Source: an uncultured Eubacteriales bacterium (GTDB lineage: Bacteria; Bacillota; Clostridia; Christensenellales; Aristaeellaceae). From it: 64,000 bases of DNA. Location of the stretch: NCBI GenBank assembly GCA_900315675.1, contig OMZY01000009.1, positions 1 through 64,000 on the forward strand. The letters run 5' to 3'. Positions 1 through 9,422 of the stretch are shown piece by piece (position 1 is the first letter of the stretch; every line of letters starts with the position of its first letter). A program made the position numbers and the translations under genes. The notes under the pieces are model-generated. The model was not told the DNA's origin, did no database searches, and saw only the letters and a list, made by a program, of their open reading frames with translations.

Positions 1-207
1 TTCCTGCCTGATCTGAACTAACTTGCGTGGCCATCCTTGTGATGGTCTGTTTGCTTTACACTTCTTTCCGGCTGTCCGTTAATTGAATGTTTCAAACTTA
101 CTCTCCATTTATTCTTTTTACCGGAACAGTCTGCCGCGGCGCAGTTACATACCGGCGACTGAAATACTCAAACTGTTTTCTGTTATCCAGCAGAAGTGAT
201 AATTTTT

Positions 208-960
208 TTAATTCTGAATCCTGAATTCTGAATTCTGCTTAACTAATTCCTCTGCCATTTTCCTGATTCGCTTTGCTGTAACTTCTCCATACTTTTCCGC
301 CACAGCTTTCATTCCTGCCATCATGCAGGTCCCCCGCCCTTCCATGGCATGGGTGTCTGTCGCGATATAATCCACTAATCCTTCCCGGAAGAGCTTATCA
401 AAAAATCCCCTGCGCAATAGCGGTACCTTTCTGGTCAATGTTCTGGCATTAATCTGGACCTTTGCCCGGAATCGGTTTTTCATTTCCTCAACCTGTTCAA
501 TCTTTCCGATCGCCGGATACCGTTCCATATGTGCAATAATCGGGATCATTCCACATCCGGCCACCTTCTGGAGTGCGTCAAAGATATGCTCCCGCTTGTC
601 TGTAGGGCTGAATTCGATCAGGGCATAGTTTGTTCCGGCCATGGTTGCCACTTTGCCTTCTCTCAGCAATCTTGGCGTATTCTCCGTATACAGGATTTCC
701 GCCCCCTGATACAGCTTCAGCGGTAAGTTTTCCTGCTGAATATATGCTTCCGCATCCCGGAAATGTTCCTGAAACGTCCGTTCCGGAAACTCATACACTC
801 CGGGCGTCACATGCGGCGTACAGATAATCGTCCCGATCCCGTCAGCAACCGCTTCTTTCAGCATCCGGAAGGTTTCTTTCTTCGTCTCCGCCCCGTCATC
901 CACACCCCAGATCACATGGCTGTGTATATCTGTATACACCCTTCTCCTCCTGAAAACCAA
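208..960 (-). CDS. cpsB: CpsB/YwqE-type PHP-family protein-tyrosine phosphatase
   Basis: Protein of 250 residues of the PHP metallophosphatase family that dephosphorylates the BY-kinase CpsD and so tunes polysaccharide chain length. Visible metal-site motifs are DIHSH near residue 11, WGVDDG, TPHVTPG, an HMERY block in the middle and DTHAM near the end, in the order and length usual for CpsB/YwqE. It is the last gene of the polysaccharide locus, downstream of the LCP protein; in streptococci cpsB lies before cpsC and cpsD, so the order differs. The last residues (QNSEFRIQN) are encoded by an AT-rich tandem heptamer-like repeat at the stop codon, so the natural C-terminus probably ended earlier. 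Family assignment is firm; the partnership with the CpsD at 2988-3731 is inferred from context. Confidence 0.9.
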   Translation of the reverse strand: MVFRRRRVYTDIHSHVIWGVDDGAETKKETFRMLKEAVADGIGTIICTPHVTPGVYEFPERTFQEHFRDAEAYIQQENLPLKLYQGAEILYTENTPRLLREGKVATMAGTNYALIEFSPTDKREHIFDALQKVAGCGMIPIIAHMERYPAIGKIEQVEEMKNRFRAKVQINARTLTRKVPLLRRGFFDKLFREGLVDYIATDTHAMEGRGTCMMAGMKAVAEKYGEVTAKRIRKMAEELVKQNSEFRIQN

Positions 961-1029
961 TTCTATGTTTGCTTAGCAATATTCCACCAATCCCATAACT
1001 AGCCGGAATATCCTTATCCCGAAATGTAC

Positions 1030-1190
1030 ACATATAGGCTGTCATTTCGACCGAAACGAAGTGTAGTGGAGAAATCCCTTACTACGTCCGAAGGACAATG
1101 TCGTCTTCTCCCGAGCAAGCGCTCAGCGGCGCGAAGGAAGCATTTTTCAGTTTTTACATTATCAGTCTTAAGTTTTCGCTACCGCGGATC
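1030..1190. repeat. Intergenic repeat-like element (TGTCATTTCGACC type)
   Basis: The gap between the LCP gene and cpsB carries a GC-richer stretch starting TGTCATTTCGACC, continuing with GTAGTGGAGAAATC and a CGCTCAGCGGCGCG block. From memory, motifs of this kind recur as dispersed intergenic elements in gut bacterial genomes. Only one copy with this start is visible in the window, so the repeat nature is recalled, not shown. No ORF with a plausible start or ribosome binding site was seen in it. Confidence 0.45.
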
Positions 1191-1195
1191 ATCCC

Positions 1196-2197
1196 TTACA
1201 CAATCCTTGTGTAAAGGTGCTCCAGCACCCACTCTACAGCTGCTCCTTCTTTCATATGAAACTCTACAAACCCGTCCTTGCCGATGGTGTATTCTCCTTC
1301 AGGATGTTCCACAGCTAGTGTTTCGTATTCCCGGGCTTTGTACAGTTCCTCCGCCAGCCGCTTCGCTGTCATATTGCTTACGCTCACCTTCTGCAACTGA
1401 CTCAGCAGTGTTTCTCCAAATGACAGGTCTTCTCCGATTTTCTCTTTCATCTTTGCAATCGCTTGCGTCATGAACTCGTTCTGCCGGGCCATACGCTCTT
1501 CATTCGTACCGCTTCCGATGGTTTTCCGCGTGCGCACAAACGTTTCTGCTTCCTTGCCCTTCAGCGTCACTGTCCTTCCTTTTGTCCAGGCAGGATTCAC
1601 GCTTGTCATATCTTCTTCAATTTTGACCGTCACTCCGTCCAGCGCATCATTCAACACCGGCATAGCTGCATAGTCGATCATGTAATAACCTTCTATTTCC
1701 ATACCATCCAGCAGCCGTTCAACCGCCCGGATCGTATACTTCGCATTATCCTCCGGTGTCGCGCCGAAACTGTGAGCCAGACACAGCTGTTCTGTCCGGG
1801 TACCCACCTCATTACCGAAGATTCCCAGGATATCAATCTCCGCCATGGTATCGCGTTCCAGCTGCAGCTGATGGATCTTCTTGTCCGTATGATCAATAGC
1901 CAGCAGCAGCAGATAGTCTGCCTGTCCACCGTCCCGGTAGCTGTCCTTGGTCACGTTTGTCACAGACTCCGGCTTATCTATACCGGCAATCAGGAGCGTT
2001 GTCACCGCCGGCTTCTCCCGGTAATTGACGCCGCCAACCGTCACCGTCTTCAGCTGGCCGAAGCCTTCGCTCATGATATCCCTTTTGTCGGCATACTTTT
2101 CCTTATCATTCTCATTTAAAAGAATGATGCCTGCAACCAAAACAGCCACTGCGATCAGTCCTAAAACAATCGCACGGATCAAATGTCTCTTTTTCAC
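1196..2197 (-). CDS. LytR-CpsA-Psr (LCP) family glycopolymer ligase
   Basis: 333 residues with an N-terminal membrane anchor (about residues 9-28) and an extracellular LCP domain. LCP enzymes transfer undecaprenyl-linked glycopolymers onto peptidoglycan. Recognisable blocks are LLIAGID, the arginine-containing RDTMAEI strand, the central YYMIDYAAM, DALDGVTV, and GKEAETFVRTRKT followed by the ERMARQNEF arginine block, all in family order. The start is GTG at 2197 behind an AGAGGGA Shine-Dalgarno. Its place beside cpsC, cpsD and cpsB suggests it attaches the polysaccharide made by this locus to the wall. The LCP fold is well supported; the exact substrate is inferred. Confidence 0.88.
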   Translation of the reverse strand: MKKRHLIRAIVLGLIAVAVLVAGIILLNENDKEKYADKRDIMSEGFGQLKTVTVGGVNYREKPAVTTLLIAGIDKPESVTNVTKDSYRDGGQADYLLLLAIDHTDKKIHQLQLERDTMAEIDILGIFGNEVGTRTEQLCLAHSFGATPEDNAKYTIRAVERLLDGMEIEGYYMIDYAAMPVLNDALDGVTVKIEEDMTSVNPAWTKGRTVTLKGKEAETFVRTRKTIGSGTNEERMARQNEFMTQAIAKMKEKIGEDLSFGETLLSQLQKVSVSNMTAKRLAEELYKAREYETLAVEHPEGEYTIGKDGFVEFHMKEGAAVEWVLEHLYTRIV

Positions 2198-2290
2198 CTT
2201 ATATCCCTCTGTAGAAAGAGTCCTGTCCTTAACCTTCTATTGTGTCATGAATTCCATCCGAAAAACAATTCACCCACGAATCATTCTGAA

Positions 2291-2932
2291 TTACTTTAAC
2301 GCTATCGGCGACGTATACAGCTGCACAATTGCGTATGCCAATCCGTCTCTCCCTGTATCTTTCTCAATCATGGCACAGGGCATCGCGGCTGTTCCTGTCT
2401 TTTTAGCGTTAAACAAATCCCGATATGCATCCTTCTGAGTATGGAACATATTGAATGTCACATACGCTGTGTTTTCGTTTTCCGTTCTTAACGGCTCCGT
2501 CATCAGCAGATAGGTATATTCTTTCGCGTCAGCTTCTTCTGTCTTGAATACATATATCTTTTTCCCGCCCATAATATCTGCTTCTTCCAGCGTTTCCACC
2601 CAGGAATATTCATGACCAAACAATTCCGCTCCGTCTTTTGTTTTGCCGGTAAAATGATTCCCTTCAATAAGCAGATCATCCACACCATTTTCCAATGCGT
2701 AGCCCTGCATCATCATCACTTTCAACTGTGCACCCGTTAGATTCAATCCCAGGTTTTCACCAAACACCTTGGCGCTTTCTTCCCAGACTTCTTCCAAACC
2801 TTCCTGTGCCAGAGCCACTGAAAAAGAGATCCACCCAGCTTCGTGCTGCCACAACTCTGCTGTCACATTCTCAGCACAAGCACATCCCAACAACATCACC
2901 ACAGTAATGATTGTGCATAATACCTTTTTCAT
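2291..2932 (-). CDS. Secreted or lipid-anchored protein of unknown function
   Basis: Not recognised. The start at 2932 is preferred over an in-frame ATG 11 codons upstream because GGAGGT lies about 8 bases before it and the protein then begins with a clean signal peptide (MKKVLCTIITVVMLLGCACA). LLGC could be a lipobox; ACA-E could equally be a signal peptidase I site. The mature part of about 190 residues is soluble and acidic, with aromatic and charged residues mixed and no motif I can name. It sits between cpsD and the LCP gene and is probably co-transcribed with them, so an extracytoplasmic accessory role in polysaccharide export or attachment is possible but unproven. Confidence 0.75.
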   Translation of the reverse strand: MKKVLCTIITVVMLLGCACAENVTAELWQHEAGWISFSVALAQEGLEEVWEESAKVFGENLGLNLTGAQLKVMMMQGYALENGVDDLLIEGNHFTGKTKDGAELFGHEYSWVETLEEADIMGGKKIYVFKTEEADAKEYTYLLMTEPLRTENENTAYVTFNMFHTQKDAYRDLFNAKKTGTAAMPCAMIEKDTGRDGLAYAIVQLYTSPIALK

Positions 2933-2987
2933 TGTGCAACACCTCCAACAAAACTGACTATACAATTATGAATTAGGCTTATCTCTC

Positions 2988-3731
2988 TTACTTCTTATTT
3001 TCCTTCCGGTAATACTGCCCGTACTTCCCATACTTTCCGTATCGTCCATACCCGTATTTCCCGCCATAGCTGTAATACTTCTTCGTGCTTAGTCGATCCA
3101 TTGATACCTTATTCAAAACACATCCCAGGATCGGCACTCCCGTCCGTTCCATCTGATCTTTTGCGTCCTGCAATGCGCGACGGTGTGTCTTGTTATATTC
3201 AAGCACCAATACGCATCCATCGCAACTCTTCGCAATTTCAGCCGCGTCAATCACCATTCCGACCGGCGGTGCGTCAATTACCACAAAATCAAAGGCCTCG
3301 CCCAAAGTCTGCACCAGGTTATCAAAATCCGGTGTGGCAATCAGGCTTAACGGAGCCTGTACATCTGTCCCAATCGGAATATAAAACACATTCGGCACAT
3401 TTGTTTCATAGACTATATCATCTATCTGGCATTGTCCGGAAAGAAGATGAGCTAATCCAAGCCCTTGTCCGGGAAGTTGAATTTCATAATGAGCGTTCAA
3501 TACTGACAAGCGCAGATCTGCATCCATCAGCACGACGCGTTTTCCACGTCTGGCCATGTTCATGACCGTCTGAATTGACACAAAGCTCTTACCATCGTTC
3601 GGTTCACAGCTGGTGATAACAATCTTTTTAATGTTCTTTCCAGCAAAGGTCAGGTTGGAGCAAATGGTATTCAGCGCTTCATTACCCGCATAGTCCAGCG
3701 TCAGATTGCCTTTAATCATCGCCTTCTGCAT
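2988..3731 (-). CDS. cpsD: CpsD/CapB-family bacterial tyrosine kinase
   Basis: 247-residue cytoplasmic BY-kinase that autophosphorylates on a C-terminal tyrosine cluster and works with the membrane adaptor CpsC to control polymerisation and export. Walker A is SCEPNDGKS (residues 41-49), Walker A' is VVLMDADLR (about 71-79) and Walker B is FVVIDAPP. The C-terminal 30 residues carry ten or more tyrosines in Y-G-K-Y spacing, typical of the phosphorylated tail. It starts 6 bases after cpsC. In Firmicutes the activating transmembrane modulator is a separate protein, as seen here with CpsC. Assignment is firm. Confidence 0.93.
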   Translation of the reverse strand: MQKAMIKGNLTLDYAGNEALNTICSNLTFAGKNIKKIVITSCEPNDGKSFVSIQTVMNMARRGKRVVLMDADLRLSVLNAHYEIQLPGQGLGLAHLLSGQCQIDDIVYETNVPNVFYIPIGTDVQAPLSLIATPDFDNLVQTLGEAFDFVVIDAPPVGMVIDAAEIAKSCDGCVLVLEYNKTHRRALQDAKDQMERTGVPILGCVLNKVSMDRLSTKKYYSYGGKYGYGRYGKYGKYGQYYRKENKK

Positions 3732-3737
3732 TCTCCG

Positions 3738-4517
3738 TCACTCCTTCCTGATTATGTTTTCTTTTCTCTGCTCAGCGTTTTTATCCATATCCTGCAACGG
3801 AATCAAGCCAAGTGTCGGAAGCTTTCCAACCTTTGCAATATCCTCTGTTGTGCAAATACGGTCATCGCTCAGGAATTTAACCGTCACAATTGCCATGGCC
3901 AGTAACGCTCCCAATAGGAATCCTATAATAATATCCCGCGTCTTTTGCGGCGATACCGGCTTGTCCGGCAGCTTCGCTTCCTCAAAGATATTCGGCTCTC
4001 GCATATCCATTTTTGCCGCAATAAATTCACGCGCCACTTGCGCATAGGTATCTGCAATCAACTTTGCTTCCTGTGGATCAGGGTTCTTAATACTCACATA
4101 TAATACATGTGTATTAGCAGGATTCGATACTGATAACATTCCGGACAGTTTGCTATAGCTGTAATCCAGATTGAGGCGTTTATCCACCAACTCATGCACA
4201 TGCCAGTTCTTGAACACTTCCTGATAGTCTGCTGCCAGATTAGAGCCTATCTGAAGGTCTGTCAGGCTGATTGTGGTATCTGATCCAACAATATAGATTT
4301 TCGCAGTTGCTTGATAGATGGGTGTTATAAACTTGAACACCAATACTCCGGCAATCACTGCTCCAAGCAAAGCACATAAAATAATCCAGTGGGCTTTTTC
4401 AAGGAAGCGATAAAACAAAGCCACCAGATCGATTTCGTCCACACCCGTACTCGTGTTTGCACTTTTGTTCACTTCTCTACTTTGAATACCCTTTTTGTTT
4501 TCTTTTTCCACTGCCAT
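3738..4517 (-). CDS. cpsC: CpsC/Wzz-like chain-length determinant and kinase modulator
   Basis: 259 residues with two membrane segments (about 40-63 and 195-216) enclosing an extracellular Wzz-type domain. The topology and the YQATAKIYI strand after the first helix match Firmicutes CpsC/YveK proteins, whose cytoplasmic C-terminus activates the BY-kinase. PDKPVSPQKTRD just before the second helix is the family's proline-rich signature. It is immediately upstream of cpsD with six bases between. It should set polymer length together with Wzy (24324-25538). Confidence 0.92.
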   Translation of the reverse strand: MAVEKENKKGIQSREVNKSANTSTGVDEIDLVALFYRFLEKAHWIILCALLGAVIAGVLVFKFITPIYQATAKIYIVGSDTTISLTDLQIGSNLAADYQEVFKNWHVHELVDKRLNLDYSYSKLSGMLSVSNPANTHVLYVSIKNPDPQEAKLIADTYAQVAREFIAAKMDMREPNIFEEAKLPDKPVSPQKTRDIIIGFLLGALLAMAIVTVKFLSDDRICTTEDIAKVGKLPTLGLIPLQDMDKNAEQRKENIIRKE

Positions 4518-4611
4518 ATTACACCTCTACTCATTATAATCACATTGCTTTTTCTCTTTTATACTATATTTTTATTCAATTCTCAATGTTCATATACGTC
4601 TTTATTATGTC

Positions 4612-4947
4612 CTAACCATTGAGAATCTGCCCCATTATGCATGCCAGCATACTTGCACGTTTCAGGCCGGTCTCCTCTGTGATCTGAGCCACAGTCAAAC
4701 CTTGGGCATGAAGTTCTTGAACCTTGCGGCTTAGAACTGTTGAATACAGCCCACCTGTGATCAGCAACTTCCGGGCTTTCATAACTGTGATGTTGAAGCG
4801 ATCGGCGACATCATGAAGGCTCACATGATCCAGATCTTCCGACTTCCGATCGTCAACAGGATCACCATAGTAATCACACACAGCAGTCAGGAGTTCCTGC
4901 ATGGTGGTAGCAGCGTTATAGTTTGGTTTCCGTTTATGTGCTGGCAT
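4612..4947 (-). CDS. Small helix-turn-helix protein
   Basis: 111 residues with two helix-turn-helix-like stretches: SLHDVADRFNITVMKARKLL (about 43-62) and GLTVAQITEETGLKRASML (about 84-102). From memory, very similar small proteins with the LHAQG...ITEETGL pattern occur in many gut Firmicutes, often near mobile elements. I cannot name a function. It lies between the methyltransferase and cpsC inside the polysaccharide operon and may be a local regulator or a passenger. DNA binding is inferred from the HTH pattern only. Confidence 0.7.
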   Translation of the reverse strand: MPAHKRKPNYNAATTMQELLTAVCDYYGDPVDDRKSEDLDHVSLHDVADRFNITVMKARKLLITGGLYSTVLSRKVQELHAQGLTVAQITEETGLKRASMLACIMGQILNG

Positions 4948-5060
4948 AACTTATATCCCCTCAATCTGAACACGTAACATTCCAAACAGCTAACTCCAAA
5001 AGAGAGCCGGGAACTGTGCCGCCTTCCCGGCTCGGTTTCTTGGTTTGCAAGGTCTGAAGT

Positions 5061-5891
5061 TTATTTAGTTGGTTTCACACAACGGAACAATATGTTCATA
5101 TCGTAATCAGCCGGGCCAACGACTGGCATGATTTTTTCTGGATAATCGGCACCGTTGATAATCTCTACAGAGAATCCGGTAGCTGTTAACAGCTGATTGG
5201 CTTTCATCCCAAATACTCGCTTATGATCATCCTGACCGAACCGACGAAAACGTTCTTCAGGCGTCTGAACGCTTGGATCTTCATCTATAAACTCAACTTT
5301 TGGGTCCATTGGAAACGAGCAGATGAAAGAACCTCTGGGGCGGAGGATACGGTATATTTCTTTTAGGGCAGCTCTGAAATCATCCACATGCTCCAAAACA
5401 TGATTGCAGATAATCATATCGTAGGATTCGTCCGGCAATCCCGTTGCCTGAATATCAAGTTTAAGATCTGCTTCTTTATAGAGATCAGCGGTTTTGTACG
5501 ATACCCTATTCCTTCTCAGCCACAGTGTCATACTGTATTCCGGAGCAAAGTAAAGGATATCGTCTGCTTTTTGAACCAATTCCTTATGGTTATCACACCA
5601 ACTTGCAAGAATCCGATGACGTGGCAATGATCTGCATACAGGGCACAACACATCCTGTTTTGTGTTTTCATACCTTACCGGATTAAACCTCTCAGGATAA
5701 TCCGCATAACTTCCGGCTACAAAAGTTTTGCTCTTAGAACCACAGCAAGGGCAAAAGTGTTTCGCTTTTTGGGGAGACAGTGCTGTCTCTAACTGTCCGC
5801 GTATTAGCCTGCCCCGATTAACCACATTTACTGCTGTTTTCACCATGGATCTAGGACACATCTTAAAGAACAGTTTTTTTGCTGATGGCAT
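5061..5891 (-). CDS. Class I SAM-dependent methyltransferase with N-terminal Cys-pair motif
   Basis: 276 residues. The N-terminal part has two CxxC pairs (CPCCGSKSK near 47 and CPVCRSLPRHR near 83) that look like a zinc-binding module. The C-terminal half is a Rossmann methyltransferase with the MIICNHVLEHVDD and EIYRILRPRGSF motifs of the Methyltransf_11 type. The usual glycine-rich SAM loop is replaced by ILYFAPEYSM, a form found in this polysaccharide-associated subgroup. Lying between a GT2 and the chain-length genes, it could methylate a sugar or end-cap the chain. The fold is clear; the substrate is unknown. Confidence 0.8.
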   Translation of the reverse strand: MPSAKKLFFKMCPRSMVKTAVNVVNRGRLIRGQLETALSPQKAKHFCPCCGSKSKTFVAGSYADYPERFNPVRYENTKQDVLCPVCRSLPRHRILASWCDNHKELVQKADDILYFAPEYSMTLWLRRNRVSYKTADLYKEADLKLDIQATGLPDESYDMIICNHVLEHVDDFRAALKEIYRILRPRGSFICSFPMDPKVEFIDEDPSVQTPEERFRRFGQDDHKRVFGMKANQLLTATGFSVEIINGADYPEKIMPVVGPADYDMNILFRCVKPTK

Positions 5892-5900
5892 TTTCTGACG

Positions 5901-6908
5901 CTACTCCCTCACAACATTGCCCTTTCTCGGCCAAAGTCTTCTGAACAGCTGATTAAAAGTATATAGTACTGCAAACGACACACCACTATCACTGTGCATG
6001 AATAATGATGATAATCTTAAATAGTTTGGCCACGAGCTGAATCCAAACAGCGGTAAATACTCTCTCGTGAAGTCCAGCAGCTCTCCTATTCTGTCCTCGT
6101 ATTCTGCTTTCTCTTCTATGCTGCACTGATACCACCATCGCCAAACAATAGAAATGCCTCTCGCCGGAAGGGACAGTAAGTCATGCTGATTGATTGGAAA
6201 CGATTGTTTCTGAAGGCCACTTAAGTATACATAACTGTTAAGATAGGCATCTGCATGATCAATCAAGTTCCTCGCCGAATAGTTTCTTGTAATGCTCTCT
6301 AGTCGTATACGATAGTGATATCCCAAATTCGGAATTACAGCAACTCTTCCAGCCTCATACATGATTCTATGCATGATCGCAATGTCTTCAAAATTCTTCC
6401 CCTCAGGGAAAGTGATATCTTGAAAAACTTCTCTTCGATAGAGCTTATTCCATACGTTATAGTTAATTTTTCTATCCAACAGAGCTTTTATGGCATCAGC
6501 ATCTTGATATACTCTATCATCTGACTGAAACTCTTTTTCATAGGCAATAGGCTCTTGACAAAAATCGCAGATACATACGTTAGATCCTGTTTCCTCAAGC
6601 CCTCTTAACAGGGTCTCATACATCTCAGGTTCAATCCAGTCGTCTGAGTCAACAAAACCGATATACTCACCTTCTGCATTTTGAAGGCCAACGTTCCGAG
6701 CTGCAGATAAGCCGTGATTCTGTGTATGAAAGACTCTTACCCGACAATCTTGTTTTTCATACTCATCACAGCTCTGACCGCATCTATCTGGAGAACCATC
6801 ATCAACGAGCAGTATTTCAAGATCAGCATATGTCTGACAGAGAATGCTTTCCACACACTGGTTAAGATAAGGCTCGACTTTATATACTGGCACAATAACG
6901 CTTATCAT
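5901..6908 (-). CDS. Family 2 glycosyltransferase
   Basis: 335-residue GT-A enzyme. The N-terminus shows the GT2 hallmark ISVIVPVYKVEPYLNQCVES, followed by LVDDGSPD (nucleotide-binding Asp), GLSAARNVGL and the metal-binding FVDSDDWIEP. The acceptor part includes the NVWNKLYRREVF and FPEGKNFEDI patterns common in capsule and exopolysaccharide GT2 enzymes. It should add one sugar of the repeat unit at the inner membrane face. Donor and linkage cannot be read from sequence. Confidence 0.88.
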   Translation of the reverse strand: MISVIVPVYKVEPYLNQCVESILCQTYADLEILLVDDGSPDRCGQSCDEYEKQDCRVRVFHTQNHGLSAARNVGLQNAEGEYIGFVDSDDWIEPEMYETLLRGLEETGSNVCICDFCQEPIAYEKEFQSDDRVYQDADAIKALLDRKINYNVWNKLYRREVFQDITFPEGKNFEDIAIMHRIMYEAGRVAVIPNLGYHYRIRLESITRNYSARNLIDHADAYLNSYVYLSGLQKQSFPINQHDLLSLPARGISIVWRWWYQCSIEEKAEYEDRIGELLDFTREYLPLFGFSSWPNYLRLSSLFMHSDSGVSFAVLYTFNQLFRRLWPRKGNVVRE

Positions 6909-6950
6909 AGCCTTACCTCGAATCCTAATAGGAAAATGATTATATTGAGC

Positions 6951-8141
6951 TCATGATTTTCTCCACACCATCTTATTCACGACACCGACATAGCCCTGGA
7001 TGATACGGACAACCTTCATTGAAACGGTCTCATCCACATAATCCGGACAGGGCTTGCCAAGAACACCTTTACGCTTCATCTCGATGGCCATGGACGTTGC
7101 ATTCAGCAACTCATCCGTTGTAATCCCGGCAAGGATAAAATCTCCCGCTTCCAATGCTTCCGGACGCTCTGTGCTTGTACGGATGCATACAGCTGCGATG
7201 GGGTGTCCGATGGAAAGATAAAAGCTGCTTTCCTCGGGAAGCGTGCCACTATCCGACACGATGGCAAGCGCGTTCATCTGCAGCTTGTTGTAGTCATTAA
7301 AGCCGAGAGGTTCGTTTACCCGCACGCGTGGATCCAGTTTGAAACCAGATGTTTCCAGCCTCTTCTTACTTCTCGGATGGCAGGAGTAGAGAATCGGCAT
7401 ATCGTACTTCTCCGCCAATGCGTTGATCGCCGTAAAGAGACTGGTGAAATTCTTCTCGGTATCGATGTTCTCCTCGCGGTGAGCCGATAAGAGGATATAC
7501 CGATCCTTCTCCAGTCCCAACCTCTCCAGCACATCAGAAGCTTCAATCTTCTCCAGGTTCATCCGCAACACTTCTGCCATCGGAGAGCCGGTCATGTATG
7601 TCCGTTCCTTAGGAAGTCCGGTATCGGCCAGATACTTACGGGCAAACTCAGAATAGCAGAGATTGACATCAGAGATAACATCTACGATCCTGCGGTTCGT
7701 CTCTTCCGGCAAGCACTCGTCCTTGCAGCGATTTCCAGCCTCCATGTGGAACAGCGGGATATGGAGACGCTTTGCAGAAATGGCGGACAGACAGCTATTC
7801 GTATCGCCCAGAACAAGATATCCGTCAGGCTGAAGCTCTGACAACAGCTCATATGATCTTCCGAGAATATTTCCACAGGTTACGCCGAGGTTCTCACCTA
7901 CGACCGGTACCAGAATGTCAGGGCCGATCTCTCCCTTCGCGTTGTATAGTTCAAAATCTTCCCAGAACACAGTACTTAAATTCGGATCCCAGTTCTGATT
8001 GTAGTAAACGATGCAGGTATCGAAGTATTCCCGGCAGCGCTTCATAACAGCCGCAAGGCGTATAATCTCAGGCCTTGTTCCACAGCCGATCATGATCTTC
8101 AGTCTGCCATCATTTTTCCATTGAAATTTATGCTCTACCAT
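6951..8141 (-). CDS. capG: CapG/FnlC-like UDP-N-acetyl-sugar 2-epimerase
   Basis: 396 residues of the non-hydrolysing UDP-GlcNAc 2-epimerase family (GT-B fold). Motifs are GCGTRPEIIRLA near the start, VLGDTNS, FHMEAGNRC, PEETNRRIVD, SAHREENI and SDSGTLPEES. Because capE and capF homologues lie just upstream, the likely reaction is the last step to UDP-N-acetyl-L-fucosamine (2-epimerisation of UDP-L-PneNAc) and not UDP-ManNAc formation. The start at 8141 is backed by AAGGAG, which lies inside the last codons of capF, so the two genes are probably translationally coupled. Confidence 0.9.
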   Translation of the reverse strand: MVEHKFQWKNDGRLKIMIGCGTRPEIIRLAAVMKRCREYFDTCIVYYNQNWDPNLSTVFWEDFELYNAKGEIGPDILVPVVGENLGVTCGNILGRSYELLSELQPDGYLVLGDTNSCLSAISAKRLHIPLFHMEAGNRCKDECLPEETNRRIVDVISDVNLCYSEFARKYLADTGLPKERTYMTGSPMAEVLRMNLEKIEASDVLERLGLEKDRYILLSAHREENIDTEKNFTSLFTAINALAEKYDMPILYSCHPRSKKRLETSGFKLDPRVRVNEPLGFNDYNKLQMNALAIVSDSGTLPEESSFYLSIGHPIAAVCIRTSTERPEALEAGDFILAGITTDELLNATSMAIEMKRKGVLGKPCPDYVDETVSMKVVRIIQGYVGVVNKMVWRKS

Positions 8142-8144
8142 TGC

Positions 8145-9353
8145 TTACTCCTTCACAACCGGCTCAAAGAACGTGTCCGGATGATTCTTATCCAACAGTT
8201 CTGATGCGAACATCACAGTGATCAGGTCGTCTGTCTTACTGAGATTAATGATATTATGCGTCCAACCCGGCTTCATGTAAACGCCCTGGATCTTGTCACC
8301 AGAGACCTCATACTCTTCAATCTCGCCATCTTTGAGATTACGCATCTGGATCAGACCATGGCCATGAACCACGATGAAGATTTCCCACTTTGACTGGTGC
8401 CAGTGCTGTCCCTTCGTGATACCAGGCTTGCTGATATTAATGGATACCTGCCCGTGATCGAGCGTGCGGATCAGTTCCGTGAAGCTGCCGCGCTGATCCA
8501 CATTCATCTTATAATCGAAGACTGTCTTCTCACGAGGCAAGTAACTGAGATACATCGCATAGAGCTTCTTCTCAAAGCTGCCGGGCGTCAGGCTGTTGAT
8601 GATATAGTCCTGCGGGAAGTCATGGAACTTATGGAGAAGATCAACGATTTCCCCAAGCGTAGCTTTATGCTTCACCGGGCAGTGGCAGTAACGGCCAGAT
8701 TCATCCGGCACAGCCTCCACGCCTTCATAATGGCATCGATGTGGATGACCCTCCATAGCATCATAGATTTCTTCGCAGATGTCATCGAAGAAAACCATCT
8801 CCATCAGGACCGAGGGATCGTTAACGGTAATAGGTTCTTCTCTTGCAATGCAATAGCAGAAGGTACCAACTGCGCTGTTGTAGCGGGGCCGAATCCATTT
8901 GCCCACCATGTTCTCGAAGCGATAGACATACACCGGAGCACCGGTGGATGCTCCATACTCGAACATCAGCTCTTCACCGGCAAGCTTTGATCTTCCATAC
9001 TCGGAATTACCAAACCGACCGGAGAGGGTGGCTTGAACGCTGGACGTAATCATGATGGGGGCTTTGTTATTGTGTTTCTTCATACTATCCAAAAGTGTGG
9101 ATGTGAATCCGAAATTTCCCTCCATGAACTCGGAGGTTTCCTTAGGGCGATTCACACCTGCTGCATGGACGATGAAGTCACAGTCAGAGCAGAAACGGTC
9201 AAGGTCTTCCTCTGTGTTATCTCTGTCATATTCGTAGATTTCTTGGATGGACAACGCTGGTCTTGTCCGGTTCTTTCCGTCCCGGATGGTTTTCAAATTC
9301 TCTACCAGATTACGGCCTAATGCTCCGGACGCTCCTGTAATTAATACGTTCAT
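8145..9353 (-). CDS. capF: CapF-like bifunctional reductase/cupin enzyme of UDP-L-FucNAc synthesis
   Basis: 402 residues. Residues 1 to about 250 are an extended SDR domain (LITGASGALGRN near the start, FIVHAAGVNRP, YGRSKLAGEE as the YxxxK block). The last 120 residues are a cupin with the metal-site pattern GQHWHQSKWEIF and a later GWTHNI histidine. This two-domain layout is diagnostic for CapF/FnlB of S. aureus type 5/8 capsule, in which the cupin acts on the CapE product and the SDR domain reduces it to UDP-6-deoxy-L-talose-type sugar. Position between the 4,6-dehydratase and 2-epimerase genes agrees. Confidence 0.92.
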   Translation of the reverse strand: MNVLITGASGALGRNLVENLKTIRDGKNRTRPALSIQEIYEYDRDNTEEDLDRFCSDCDFIVHAAGVNRPKETSEFMEGNFGFTSTLLDSMKKHNNKAPIMITSSVQATLSGRFGNSEYGRSKLAGEELMFEYGASTGAPVYVYRFENMVGKWIRPRYNSAVGTFCYCIAREEPITVNDPSVLMEMVFFDDICEEIYDAMEGHPHRCHYEGVEAVPDESGRYCHCPVKHKATLGEIVDLLHKFHDFPQDYIINSLTPGSFEKKLYAMYLSYLPREKTVFDYKMNVDQRGSFTELIRTLDHGQVSINISKPGITKGQHWHQSKWEIFIVVHGHGLIQMRNLKDGEIEEYEVSGDKIQGVYMKPGWTHNIINLSKTDDLITVMFASELLDKNHPDTFFEPVVKE

Positions 9354-9422
9354 GTGGCCTTATTTCCCTTTCTCGATGTTCTGAGTTTTAGTTGACCACA
9401 TGGGTCAAGCAGTATTATAAGA

